DNA of 64,000 nucleotides from the NCBI GenBank assembly GCA_964619265.1, contig CAZUCE010000014.1, positions 1-64,000 on the forward strand. Direction: 5' to 3'. This document shows positions 1 through 8,552 of this stretch, in pieces (position 1 is the stretch's first letter; the number at the start of each line of letters is the position of its first letter). The notes under the pieces were generated by a model, which was not told the DNA's origin, did not search any database, and saw only the letters and a list, made by a program, of their open reading frames with translations. The position numbers and the translations under genes are program-made. The stretch is from CAZUCE01 sp964619265. GTDB taxonomy: Bacteria; Planctomycetota; UBA1135; GCA-002686595.

Positions 1-419
1 GCAGGAGGTGGAGCGCGGGGCGGGCGAGGCCCGAGCCTACCAACCGAGGCATGTCGACCTAGCAACCGGCTTTGCCACGGACTGCTCGCGCGGCTCGGAG
101 GAGACAAGCCGAGCCCCGGCGCGGGTCGGTGGCAGCTCGAATTCCGTCACCGGCAGACCGTCCACCGAAGCCCGTCCAGGGAGCCAGTAAGGCGGCCAAT
201 CCAGGGGCCAAGACCGAGGGTCGGGGCCAGGTCCGCTCCGTTGGGGACCCCCGCAGAGCAAGCTCGCCTAGGGCCAGCGATGAGAGAGTCAACGCGAAGC
301 CGAGTCCATGGGCTGAGGCGAGGATTACCATCGTGGACCCCTGGGCAAACAATCCAGGGTCACAGCGGATGCTAGAGGACACCCCAGAACCCGGAACGCC
401 CAAGAACTCCTGGGGCCCC
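1..419. other. Left edge, no supported gene
   Basis: No convincing gene is visible. The frame that later encodes the zinc-ribbon protein stays open from position 72, but its upstream translation is a Pro/Arg/Ala-rich composition typical of non-coding GC-rich DNA. The stretch may hold the promoter of the gene starting at about 420. Confidence 0.4.
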
Positions 420-782
420 ATGAGCGAACATCACTGGTCGCGCTCCCGGGGAGATCAGAATTCTGAGGCCCTCGACTACTACCGTGAGAAGTCCAAGGCA
501 CCGGGGGTGGCGGAAGGCGGCAGCCTTCGAAACCAGTACTGTCTGAACTGCAACGGGGTCGTGCCCCTTGAGTACGACAGCCGGGTTCCGCTGAACGAGC
601 AGGCCGCCCGCGAAACCTGTCCGCACTGTGGCGAGCCCTTGGAGGGCCGGGTGCGTCAGATGTTCAACTGGGTCGAGACCGATCAAGTTCCGACCGGAGA
701 CGCCAAAGCTGTCTTGCCGCTGTTGCTGGGTTTGCTGGTTTTGCTCGGCGCCTGCGCTTGGCTGCTGTTCGGTCCAGGGTAG
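420..782 (+). CDS. Zinc-ribbon protein with C-terminal membrane anchor
   Basis: Small protein of about 120 residues, not recognised as a named family. Two CxxC knuckles (C41/C44 and C67/C70) form a probable zinc ribbon. Residues about 98-117 are a continuous Leu/Ala-rich membrane segment that ends almost at the C-terminus, so the ribbon should face the cytoplasm as in a tail-anchored protein. The reading frame is open further upstream, with other in-frame ATGs at 369 and 72, but that extension looks non-coding, so I place the start at 420; no good ribosome binding site decides it. It converges on the lipoprotein gene ending at 824. Function unknown. Confidence 0.6.
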   Translation: MSEHHWSRSRGDQNSEALDYYREKSKAPGVAEGGSLRNQYCLNCNGVVPLEYDSRVPLNEQAARETCPHCGEPLEGRVRQMFNWVETDQVPTGDAKAVLPLLLGLLVLLGACAWLLFGPG

Positions 783-823
783 CAGCCGGCGGCGATTCCC
801 TTGGGGCGGGCGGATCGCGCGTG

Positions 824-2203
824 CTACTGATTTTGCTCTTGCTCTAGTAGGTAGCCCGCGGCGCGCAGTTGTTGCTCAAGTTCGGGAGTGAGCTCGACGC
901 GCGTGCTCGGCAGGGCGCCCGGACGGTAACGGGCGAGGGCGAGGGCTAGGTCGCCCTGCAGTTCGGCCAGTTGCTCCGGCTCTTGGCCGGCCAGGTCGCG
1001 CTGTTCGTAGAAGTCCTCTTCGATGTCGTACAGCGACCAGGTCTTGTTCTGGCTCGCGTATACCGCCTTGTAGCGGCCTCTTCGCACCGAGCTGTAGGGC
1101 CCCGGACCGGCAGTTCTCGCAAGCAGGGCGCGCGAATCGGGAGCGGGCGCCGGTTCAGTGAGCAGCGAGAGCACCGAGCGTCCGGCGAACCGTTCGTCGG
1201 GCTCCAAGGAAAACAGCTCGGTCAAAGTTGGTGCGAGATCGATCAAGGCGACCGGCGTGGAGATCCGCCGACCCGCGAACCGGCGTTCGGGGAAGCGCAG
1301 AATCCAGGGCACGCGCAGCATGGTCTCAAGGACATTCCCCGAGTGCTGGTAAAGACCCCGTTCGCCAAAGGCCTCGCCATGGTCCGAGAGCACGGCGAAC
1401 AGAAATTCCCGGTCGCGGCCGGAGCCTTCGAGTTGGGCCGCCAAGCGCTCGAGGCAGCTGTCGGCGTACAGCAAGCTGGCGTCGTAGAGAGCCAAGATCG
1501 CCTCCCGTTCGGCGGCCTCGGCGACGCGCGCGCCAACCGTCAGGGGCGAAAGGTGAGCGATGCTTCCAAGGCTCGCGTCGGGTAGTTCCGGTGCGAATCG
1601 CTCGCGCGCCCTTGCCGGCGGATCGTAGGGGGCATGGGGAGGCATCAGGTGGAGGTAGCCGAACAGGCGTTCCCGGGGGGCGCGCTGTAACTCCTCTGCA
1701 AGCACATCGAACATGCGCTCGGGGACCGCATGGAATTCCGACTTGCCTACTTGCGGGTCGATCCACTCGAAACGATCTACTCCCCGGCCGAACCCGAACC
1801 GCGGGTGGATGTGCGCATTTGTGGAAACCGCGAACGTCCGGAACTGCGCCGCCTGGAACCGTTCGGACAAGAGTCGTATTCGATCGGGAAGTTGATCGCC
1901 GGCTACCAGGACCCGATGTTGGTCAGGAACTCGTCCGGTGAACAGGCTGGCGACCGACGCCAGGGTGTAGGGCGCGGCGGCGGTGACATCTTCGAAGACG
2001 ACGGCTTCGTCGGCCAGTCGCTCGAGGAACGGGGTGGTCGGGCGCTGGCCGCCGTACACCGACAGGCGAGGGGCGGAGGCCGCATCGATCAAGGCAACCA
2101 ACACGGATTGGTCTTCGTCGAGCCGGGGGATCTCCGAAGTGGGGCCGCAGGCCGCCAGGCCTCCCAGGGCGAACCAAGCGAGCAGATTCCTGGCGTGTTT
2201 CAT
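824..2203 (-). CDS. Sulfatase-fold (alkaline phosphatase superfamily) lipoprotein
   Basis: 459-residue protein of the sulfatase/alkaline phosphatase superfamily. An N-terminal signal with lipobox LAAC (C19) predicts a lipoprotein. The first metal-binding Asp (D40) is present, but the usual DTLRAD-type motif is degenerate here (DAASAP). The nucleophile position, normally Cys or Ser converted to formylglycine in true sulfatases, is Thr80 (YTLASVASLFTGR), which favours a phosphatase, phosphodiesterase or phosphotransferase activity over sulfatase activity. A later SDHGE motif supplies metal ligands. The start ATG overlaps the stop of the upstream radical SAM gene by 4 bp (ATGA), implying translational coupling. 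Substrate unknown. Confidence 0.85.
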   Translation of the reverse strand: MKHARNLLAWFALGGLAACGPTSEIPRLDEDQSVLVALIDAASAPRLSVYGGQRPTTPFLERLADEAVVFEDVTAAAPYTLASVASLFTGRVPDQHRVLVAGDQLPDRIRLLSERFQAAQFRTFAVSTNAHIHPRFGFGRGVDRFEWIDPQVGKSEFHAVPERMFDVLAEELQRAPRERLFGYLHLMPPHAPYDPPARARERFAPELPDASLGSIAHLSPLTVGARVAEAAEREAILALYDASLLYADSCLERLAAQLEGSGRDREFLFAVLSDHGEAFGERGLYQHSGNVLETMLRVPWILRFPERRFAGRRISTPVALIDLAPTLTELFSLEPDERFAGRSVLSLLTEPAPAPDSRALLARTAGPGPYSSVRRGRYKAVYASQNKTWSLYDIEEDFYEQRDLAGQEPEQLAELQGDLALALARYRPGALPSTRVELTPELEQQLRAAGYLLEQEQNQ

Positions 2204-3237
2204 TCGGGAAACAGCTGCCCCTGCTGGGGGGCGGACCGGGAAGGCGGAGTCGTGACCGCTTCGAAGCGTCGCGTGCCCGGTTCATCGGCCTTGAGTCCGA
2301 GCCGCCGGGCGGTCAACAAAAACAGGTCGAGGGCAGCGCGATAGCGAGGGCCTAAGCCGGCGGAGCGGTGCCCAAAGCGGGTTTCGTTCCAGTTTCCTCC
2401 TCGGGCTTCGAGCAGCGCGTTGCGGACTTTCTGGGCGCGTTCAGGCACAAGCCGGTCCAGACGTTCCAGGAACACCTCACGCGTGCTGCCTGGCAGGCGA
2501 ACCAATCCGGTGAAGGCGCTGCTTGCGCCCACGTCAGCCGCAGACTCGAGCAGCCCGGGGAGCTGGTCCTCGTTGAGGCCGGGAATCAAAGGGCTGAGGC
2601 TGACCCCAACAGGAACGCCGGCCCCGTGGAGAGCAGCGATCACCTCGATGCGTTTGGTGGGAGTGGGTGCGCCCGGTTCGAATCGCCGCGCCAGATCCGG
2701 ATCGGAAAACGGGATCGAGACGTGCACGCGGGCCAGGTCGCGCTCGGCCAGTGCGGCGAGTAGATCCAGGTCGCGCCGGATCAGGGCACCTTTGGTGATG
2801 AGGCACACCGGCGTCGAGCGTTGCCGGAAGACCTCAAGCATCCGGCGGGTTAGACCGTACTTCGCTTCGAGCGGTTGATACGGATCGGTGTTGCCACATA
2901 GAGCGACAACCTCGCGGCGGAACTTCGCTGGCGCGAGTTCCAGGGCGAGCCGCTCGGGGGCATTGATCTTGACCACCAGCTTGGAGTCGAAGTCCGAGCC
3001 CGCTCCGAGGTCCAGGTATTCGTGACCCGGGCGCGCGTAGCAATAGGCGCAGGCGTGTCCACACCCTCGATAGGGGTTCGCGCTGTAGCTGAACGGGAGG
3101 TCGGGGCTCTCGTTGTACGACAGGATCGACTTAGCGTGCTCCTCGCGGACGACGAGACCTGTTGGCTCGGGAGCATCGAGCCATTCGATCGACCGATCCG
3201 TGAAGCGGCCGAGCGGATTCCACTCGCACGACTTCAT
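2200..3237 (-). CDS. PA0069-family radical SAM protein (SplB-like)
   Basis: About 345 residues, radical SAM superfamily, COG1533/PA0069 type. The cluster-binding motif is YRGCGHACAYCYARPGHEY, giving C59, C63 and C66 in CxxxCxxC spacing. The GNTDPYQPLE, LITKGALIRRDLD and IPGLN blocks are typical of this family, whose reaction is not known; spore photoproduct lyase is a distant relative. The chosen ATG at 3237 starts just before the conserved N-terminal NPLGRF block; an upstream ATG at 3282 would instead overlap the preceding cupin gene by 11 bp. Second gene of a three-gene minus-strand operon ending with the lipoprotein at 824. Confidence 0.85.
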   Translation of the reverse strand: MKSCEWNPLGRFTDRSIEWLDAPEPTGLVVREEHAKSILSYNESPDLPFSYSANPYRGCGHACAYCYARPGHEYLDLGAGSDFDSKLVVKINAPERLALELAPAKFRREVVALCGNTDPYQPLEAKYGLTRRMLEVFRQRSTPVCLITKGALIRRDLDLLAALAERDLARVHVSIPFSDPDLARRFEPGAPTPTKRIEVIAALHGAGVPVGVSLSPLIPGLNEDQLPGLLESAADVGASSAFTGLVRLPGSTREVFLERLDRLVPERAQKVRNALLEARGGNWNETRFGHRSAGLGPRYRAALDLFLLTARRLGLKADEPGTRRFEAVTTPPSRSAPQQGQLFPE

Positions 3238-3271
3238 GGCCGGCGGTCGAGGCCTATGCGGGGGGCTCGGG

Positions 3272-3727
3272 TCACTTCTCAAGAAATTCCATTTCCCCGC
3301 GGGGGAGCAGGTAGACGATCAACATTTCGCCGCCGGACACGGTGGGCGTGTGAACGGAATCCGGCGAGTAGACGACCCAGCCAGGCGGGCGGCCGTCGAA
3401 TTGAGGGGATCCTCCCAAGGTTACGCAGTAGTCGATCTCACCCGCCGGATGCCGATGTCGAGGCCCGGCACCGCTCATGACGACGACGTCGATGGAGTGG
3501 TCGTTGCTGTCGGGACCAGGCTTGGCCACACGGCCAAAGCGCACCGGCGGTTCCCCGCGGTTTGCAATCTTCCCTGCTCGGTAGAGTTGGATCAGGGCTT
3601 CGTTGAGAGCCTGGGCTTGTTCGGAAGCTGGGTCGAACCGCTGGTTGAGTTCCCGCTCAGCCGCAGCCGAGTCGGAAGGGTCCAGTTCGTGAGCGGCTTG
3701 AATCAAGGGGCGGAAGGTCTCAAGCAT
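3272..3727 (-). CDS. 4-hydroxylaminobenzoate lyase-like cupin protein (DUF4863)
   Basis: 151 residues. The C-terminal half carries a cupin-like metal site (PRHRHPAGEIDYC) followed by the WVVYSP, HTPTV and GGEMLIVYLLP blocks, as in the DUF4863/PnbB family, in which PnbB converts 4-hydroxylaminobenzoate to protocatechuate. Family identification is from memory of these motifs. No other nitroarene-degradation gene is nearby, so the substrate here may differ. It is the first gene of the minus-strand operon with the radical SAM protein and the 824-2203 lipoprotein, and it is divergent from the DUF3825 gene across 286 bp that should contain both promoters. Confidence 0.65.
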   Translation of the reverse strand: MLETFRPLIQAAHELDPSDSAAAERELNQRFDPASEQAQALNEALIQLYRAGKIANRGEPPVRFGRVAKPGPDSNDHSIDVVVMSGAGPRHRHPAGEIDYCVTLGGSPQFDGRPPGWVVYSPDSVHTPTVSGGEMLIVYLLPRGEMEFLEK

Positions 3728-4013
3728 GGTGGTTGGGTTCGGGAGCTTCCAGCCCGGGGGACGGCAGACCGCCGGCAGCTCACGGAAGGGTTAGGGGGTC
3801 GAGGTCCAGTCTTCGGATCGGGGATCGATCTACCAGGATAGGGGCTCGGACTGGATCCACGCTCAACGAGCTTCTACCTTGCACGCGTCGTCCGGCCGTG
3901 GCTTTGCCTGCAGGTCAAGCGTTCCCTTCAGGCCATGGACGACGAGCGCGGCTCGCTCCTCCCCGTCGCCTTTTTCAATTTCAGTTTCGTGCCGTCTCCT
4001 GGCGGCTCCGAAC

Positions 4014-4928
4014 ATGCCGAACGACTCCGATCGAGATCCCGCCGAAGCGGGAGCCTCCCTGGTCCCCCGTGGACAGGCCAAAACCACAACTCCCAGGCGC
4101 GCGTCCACAGACCCCTCGCAGCCTTCCCCCCCCAACCCCTCCCGAGAAGAACTTCTCTCGGCCTTTGGTTCCGGGGATCTTTCGATCCCTTCCCTGTTCC
4201 AGTTTTGCTTCGTGCCACCCGGCCGGCTGGCCCTGCTCTCCGAGTTGGCGACGGTCGAGGACTGGGGTGAGAAGGACTACGTCCTGCTGCGCTACCTCGC
4301 CGTACACATTCGGCTGGCGCTGGAGCAGGACCGCTATGTTTGGAACGGCGAGCAGATCGTGATGAGTGCCGGCACCCTGTCGAACGATAGCGATGCGCCT
4401 CTCTATCTCGGACTGGTGCCGAACTCGATCGGGGGAGAGAACCCCTGGGTTCTGAATTGGGTCGGTGAACGACCCAGCACCGCCCACCTGCCCGGTCCGG
4501 CGGAGATCGGCGAGTGGCCGGATCTCGATCCGCGCTCGGAAATTTTGGTCGCGGCCGACTTGGCGGACCCCGATCGCCGGGCGCGCCCAAGTGCCCTCGA
4601 AGGGCTCGAACCGATCACCCAGGTCTGTGCCCTGATCGGTGCGGTCCACTGGGCCTTGCATCGCGGCCTGGCGATTCCTCAGCTTCACGGAGGCGGTCGC
4701 GGATTCTTCGCGCCGGTCTACTTGACTTCGCGGTCGGATCTGACGGCCGCTCCCGACGTGGTCGTTCCGTTGGTTCCCCAGGGGGGTCGCTACGTGATTC
4801 GAACCGTCCTCGAGCCCGCGAGCGTCTACGCCCCCTCCCGGTGCGTGGTCGAACGCGGGGACCAGCTTCCCCCCTGGTTGCTGGAGAGCTGGGACGCTTC
4901 CCGGGAAGCCGAGGGCAGCGGGGCCTGA
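4014..4928 (+). CDS. DUF3825 domain protein
   Basis: About 304 residues. From residue ~55 on, the translation fits DUF3825: an FCFVPPGRLALLSELA start block, EDWGEKDYVLLRYL, a central LSNDSDAPLYLGLVPN block, and the C-terminal LTSRSDLTAAPDVVVPLV and VIRTVLEPASVY blocks. The family is functionally uncharacterised and sometimes occurs beside RNA-related domains. The first 50 residues are Pro/Thr/Ser-rich and probably disordered. ATG 4014 was chosen because the frame upstream, open from 3879, translates to low-complexity sequence. Single gene with no obvious operon partner. Confidence 0.75.
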   Translation: MPNDSDRDPAEAGASLVPRGQAKTTTPRRASTDPSQPSPPNPSREELLSAFGSGDLSIPSLFQFCFVPPGRLALLSELATVEDWGEKDYVLLRYLAVHIRLALEQDRYVWNGEQIVMSAGTLSNDSDAPLYLGLVPNSIGGENPWVLNWVGERPSTAHLPGPAEIGEWPDLDPRSEILVAADLADPDRRARPSALEGLEPITQVCALIGAVHWALHRGLAIPQLHGGGRGFFAPVYLTSRSDLTAAPDVVVPLVPQGGRYVIRTVLEPASVYAPSRCVVERGDQLPPWLLESWDASREAEGSGA

Positions 4929-5102
4929 GAGTCCCTGAGCCCGTGCTTCGCAGCCGCGGGGCACTCCGGAGGATCGAGCGGCCTTTGCGGAACTCGAGCC
5001 CGCTGTCCGGCGGGTTCGGCCGAGAACGCGGAGCTCGAGGATTTGCCAAGGACCGGCGGCTATTCGCCGGTGGGAGGGGGGCAGTGTGGTAGAAGCCCCA
5101 CC

Positions 5103-7187
5103 GTGGAGGCTCCGATTCAACAGCCCCCGGGAGCCGCTTCGTTGGCTGCCCGGTCGATGGTCGACGGACGAGGACTAGCTCGCGAGCTGTCGCCGCTGTC
5201 GCGCCGGTCGCTGCTCTTCGCGGTTGGTCTGGTGTGTTTTGCGATGGCCTGGGCGCCCCTGTTCCTGACTGGCTTCCTCGGGGACGACATCGAGTTCTTG
5301 CTGCGGGCCAGCGGGCTGTTCCAGGCAGAGCAGGGCGAGCTATCGGCCTCTGAGGTTGCTCCTCGCTCGTTGCTCGCCATGGAGCCGATCGAAATCCTTG
5401 GGATCGTCGGAGACGACGTAGACGGGGACGTGGGCTCGCTGCTCTCGGGCTACTCGATCGCCCTGTCGCTGCGCGTCTTTGGGACTCGACCCGAAAGTCT
5501 GTTCGGGCTGCCGACGGCCCTTTTCTACAGGCTCGAAAATCTAGCTCTGCTGGCGATCGCTTCCGCCGGCCTGGCGAGCTTCCTGCGCCGGGCCTTCGCG
5601 CCCTGGACCGGGCGTGAGCAAGCTGGCGCAGCGGCGGGCACGGCGGCCTACCTGTTTTTCCTGCACCCCCTGGCGATTCCGGGCGTGGCCCAGCTCGCAG
5701 GTCGGTCCGACCTGCTTGCCCTTGTGTTTTCAACCTGGGCTGCCGCCGCCTTCTTGCGCGGGCGCCAGGATCGCAGCCGGGATTGGGTCGCGCTTAGCTT
5801 GGGGCTCGCCTTTTTAGCGGGGCTGTCCGGTCAGCTCGCCTGGGTGCTGCCGTTCGCAATCGGCATGAGCGAGCTGGCCTGCTCGTACCGCTACCGAAAG
5901 CTCTCGCACCGCTGGCGCACGGCGGTGAATTCTTTTGTGGCGTTTTTTGCGGTCGTCCTGCTCAACACTGCCGTGGTCAGTGCGGTGACCGGACACGGCT
6001 ACTACCCGCGCTTTGGAATCACGATCGGGCGTCTGGCCGAACCAGGCGCCTTGTTCCACGCGATCTTTGGGACGGCGGAAAAGCTCGGCGCCTTGTTCCT
6101 GCCCGCCAACTTGGCGACGCTCGGAATCCTCGGATTCGTGATCGCCGGCGCGATTCTGCTCGGCGCGTTCCAGCCGGCCTTCGTGGCCGCCCGGTCCGCG
6201 CCTCGATTGTGGGGTTGGACCGCGGCTTGGTGGATCGGCTCGGTGTTGGTGGCGCTGATGTTTGGGCTGCACGAACGCGTGAGTCTCGAGACCCTCGCGA
6301 GCGGACGGACGCTGCTTCCTGCGGCGGCCGCCATGTGCGCCGGTTTGGGCCTTGCCTGCACCGCGGTGCACGGCCTGCGTCGCTATGCGCTTCCACCCGC
6401 CCTGGCGATCGGCTTCGCCGTGCTCTCCAGCGGCAACGCTCAACCTTGGAAGGAAGCTTCGGAGCGATTGGAGGGCCTGAAGTCCGACGTGCTCTATGCG
6501 CGCAAGGCCTTCGGTCCGCAGACTCCGCTGATCGTGGTGGGGGCGCCCCGCGACGTGCTGGGCCTCGACCCGCTTGGCGCGGCGCTTCCGGATCTGTTGC
6601 ATCCGCTGTTTGCCGATCGCGACGCTCCGCTCAGCGAGACGGCCATGCGGCTCGATGCCAGAGACTTGCCGCGGCCAGGGCTCGAGCTGCTGCTGGGCCT
6701 GCCCGACGTGGAGGAGCTGATCGACGAGCGCACCCAAGTGGGCTTGCCGATCGATAGCGAAGGGGCCGAGCGAGCGGCCCACGCGTTCGTGTCGTGGAAC
6801 GACGTGCGCGCCGACTACGACGCGCCGGCTAGCCGAGAATCGCGGGTGACCATGGCGCCCATGCGGCGTTTTGGGTCGCTCGAAATGTCTTGGACCCGAT
6901 CGGCTGAATCCGAAGCGGATGATTCGCGCGTTGCCCGGCTCGGACTGTTGGATGTCCACAGCTTTGCGTATCGTGAATTCAACAACGCCGCCTGGCCTTC
7001 GCCGGTAGACGGCCGCTTCCGGGGCGTTGCTCCCTTCCTGCGATCGTTGCTCGAACCACCGGTGGATCCGCGTCGTCCGGTGCCCGAGCCCGATTTGCGT
7101 TACGAAGGTCGCCTCGATGCGCCTCCGGCCTTGCGTCCCGTTCTCCGGGGGCAGGTGTCTCCGAACGTCTACCAAGCTCTCCGCTGA
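5103..7187 (+). CDS. GT-C-type polytopic membrane protein (putative glycosyltransferase)
   Basis: About 694 residues with roughly ten hydrophobic segments in the first two thirds and a soluble C-terminal part. An Asp pair (GDDIEF, D61/D62) just after the first membrane segment is placed as in GT-C lipid-linked sugar transferases of the PMT/ArnT/TMTC type, which add sugars from polyprenyl-phosphate donors on the outer face of the membrane. The match to a named subfamily is weak. GTG at 5103 is the preferred start; an ATG at 5157 and one at 5043 are also in frame. It is followed directly by queF, one base after its stop codon, although a functional link is unlikely. Confidence 0.65.
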   Translation: MEAPIQQPPGAASLAARSMVDGRGLARELSPLSRRSLLFAVGLVCFAMAWAPLFLTGFLGDDIEFLLRASGLFQAEQGELSASEVAPRSLLAMEPIEILGIVGDDVDGDVGSLLSGYSIALSLRVFGTRPESLFGLPTALFYRLENLALLAIASAGLASFLRRAFAPWTGREQAGAAAGTAAYLFFLHPLAIPGVAQLAGRSDLLALVFSTWAAAAFLRGRQDRSRDWVALSLGLAFLAGLSGQLAWVLPFAIGMSELACSYRYRKLSHRWRTAVNSFVAFFAVVLLNTAVVSAVTGHGYYPRFGITIGRLAEPGALFHAIFGTAEKLGALFLPANLATLGILGFVIAGAILLGAFQPAFVAARSAPRLWGWTAAWWIGSVLVALMFGLHERVSLETLASGRTLLPAAAAMCAGLGLACTAVHGLRRYALPPALAIGFAVLSSGNAQPWKEASERLEGLKSDVLYARKAFGPQTPLIVVGAPRDVLGLDPLGAALPDLLHPLFADRDAPLSETAMRLDARDLPRPGLELLLGLPDVEELIDERTQVGLPIDSEGAERAAHAFVSWNDVRADYDAPASRESRVTMAPMRRFGSLEMSWTRSAESEADDSRVARLGLLDVHSFAYREFNNAAWPSPVDGRFRGVAPFLRSLLEPPVDPRRPVPEPDLRYEGRLDAPPALRPVLRGQVSPNVYQALR

Positions 7188-7188
7188 T

Positions 7189-7545
7189 ATGCCCTCCCAG
7201 CCGACCAAGCAACTCGAACGATTCGACAATCCGGCGCCGGAACGCGATTATCGGATTCGATTCGAATGCCCGGAATTCACCTGCTTGTGCCCAAAGACCG
7301 GCCAGCCGGACTTTGCGACCGTTCACATTTCGTACGTGCCGGACGTGCACTGCGTCGAACTGAAGAGCCTGAAGCAGTACCTATGGAGTTTTCGCGATGA
7401 AGGCGCCTTCCACGAAGCGGTCACCAACCGGATTCTGGACGATTTGGTCGCGGCCATCTCGCCCCGCAAGATGAAGATCGTGGGGGAGTTTTGGGTTCGC
7501 GGCGGGATCAAGACGATTGTCACCGCGTCCCACACAGCCCGCTAG
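7189..7545 (+). CDS. queF: NADPH-dependent 7-cyano-7-deazaguanine reductase QueF
   Basis: 118 residues, the short unimodular QueF form (T-fold). It reduces preQ0 to preQ1 in queuosine biosynthesis. The catalytic Cys (C34) and the Asp seven residues later (D41) lie in LCPKTGQPDFA, and the substrate-binding QueF motif is ELKSLKQYLW starting at E57, exactly 23 residues after the Cys as in the Bacillus enzyme. ATG 7189 begins one base after the stop of the membrane protein, and the frame upstream of it overlaps that gene, so the start is secure. Its 3' end overlaps the convergent esterase gene by 4 bp. No other queuosine genes are in the window. Confidence 0.95.
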   Translation: MPSQPTKQLERFDNPAPERDYRIRFECPEFTCLCPKTGQPDFATVHISYVPDVHCVELKSLKQYLWSFRDEGAFHEAVTNRILDDLVAAISPRKMKIVGEFWVRGGIKTIVTASHTAR

Positions 7546-8552
7546 GCAAGCAGCGCTGGCCACACCGCATCGAAGCGGTCGTCGATCCCGCGGTGTCCTC
7601 CGGGGTGTTCCACGTGCTCGAAGGGCACGCCCAGTTCGTTCAAGCGCTTGACCAGCCGGCGCAAGGCCCATTGCAGGTTGAATTCGTCGCGCACGCCGCA
7701 TTCGAGGTGGAGTCGGTCGAGCTGCCGCAGGGCATCGGCTCCGCGCTCACAGGCTACCAGCGGATCAAAGGCCTGCCATCGCGCCCAGACTTCGGGCAAC
7801 CGCTCTCCGCGCTCCAATTCCATCGGTAGGTCGAAACCTATCGGCGAGTTTGCGTTCGGTGAGTAGCAGGCCGACATCGCCAGCACGTTGAGGATCGCGT
7901 GTCCATCGCCGCCTAGCTCCGGCTTTTCGGCGAACGCGGCCAGAAACTTGCCCGGGTCCATGTCGTAGGCGAGCAGCCCGCGCAGGCAAGCCAGGATTTC
8001 GCCGCCAAAGCACAGCTCGAAGTCGCAGTCGCCGGAGACCGACGCCGCGGCCCGAAACCGGCCAGGTCGCTGCATCACCAGGTGCAGCGCGCCGAACCCG
8101 CCTGAGGATTTGCCAGCCACCGACCAGGCGCCCGAGTCGATTCCGAAGGCCGACTCGCAGGCCGGCAGGATTTCGTCGATCACGTAGTCCTCGTAGCGCC
8201 CGGTGGCGCCGGAGTTCACGTATTGGCTGCCGCCCAATCGTGTGAAGGCGTCGGGAAGAATCAGGGCCGCAGGCGGGGCCGACCCGGCCAGGACCAGGCG
8301 CTCGTAGCGTTGAGCCACGCTTTGCCACCAGGGGTGCGGCTCTAGGTATTTGTGTCCGCGTCCAGTGAACCCGGCCAGCAGGAGTACGGCGGGTCCGCCG
8401 CTCCAACCAGGCGGCAGGTACACGGGCAGCTCGCGCTTGGCGGGATCGCAGAGGGGGTTGTCGCGGAGCACTTCACTATCAAACTGCGCGAGTTCGGCGT
8501 GCCCCTCGAATCCAAGACGCCCCAGCGGATTGCGCGTCAATTGAGCCGTCAT
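7542..8552 (-). CDS. Alpha/beta hydrolase, esterase D/antigen 85-like
   Basis: 336 residues without a signal peptide, so cytoplasmic. The nucleophile elbow is GKSSGG with Ser149. A DEFNLQW block and a terminal GGHRGID block provide the probable Asp and His of the triad, in the order expected for the putative-esterase (S-formylglutathione hydrolase/antigen 85) family. Substrate unknown. Its ATG overlaps the adenosine deaminase stop by 4 bp (ATGA), so the two are probably cotranslated; a nucleoside-related role is possible but is only inferred from context. Confidence 0.8.
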   Translation of the reverse strand: MTAQLTRNPLGRLGFEGHAELAQFDSEVLRDNPLCDPAKRELPVYLPPGWSGGPAVLLLAGFTGRGHKYLEPHPWWQSVAQRYERLVLAGSAPPAALILPDAFTRLGGSQYVNSGATGRYEDYVIDEILPACESAFGIDSGAWSVAGKSSGGFGALHLVMQRPGRFRAAASVSGDCDFELCFGGEILACLRGLLAYDMDPGKFLAAFAEKPELGGDGHAILNVLAMSACYSPNANSPIGFDLPMELERGERLPEVWARWQAFDPLVACERGADALRQLDRLHLECGVRDEFNLQWALRRLVKRLNELGVPFEHVEHPGGHRGIDDRFDAVWPALLA

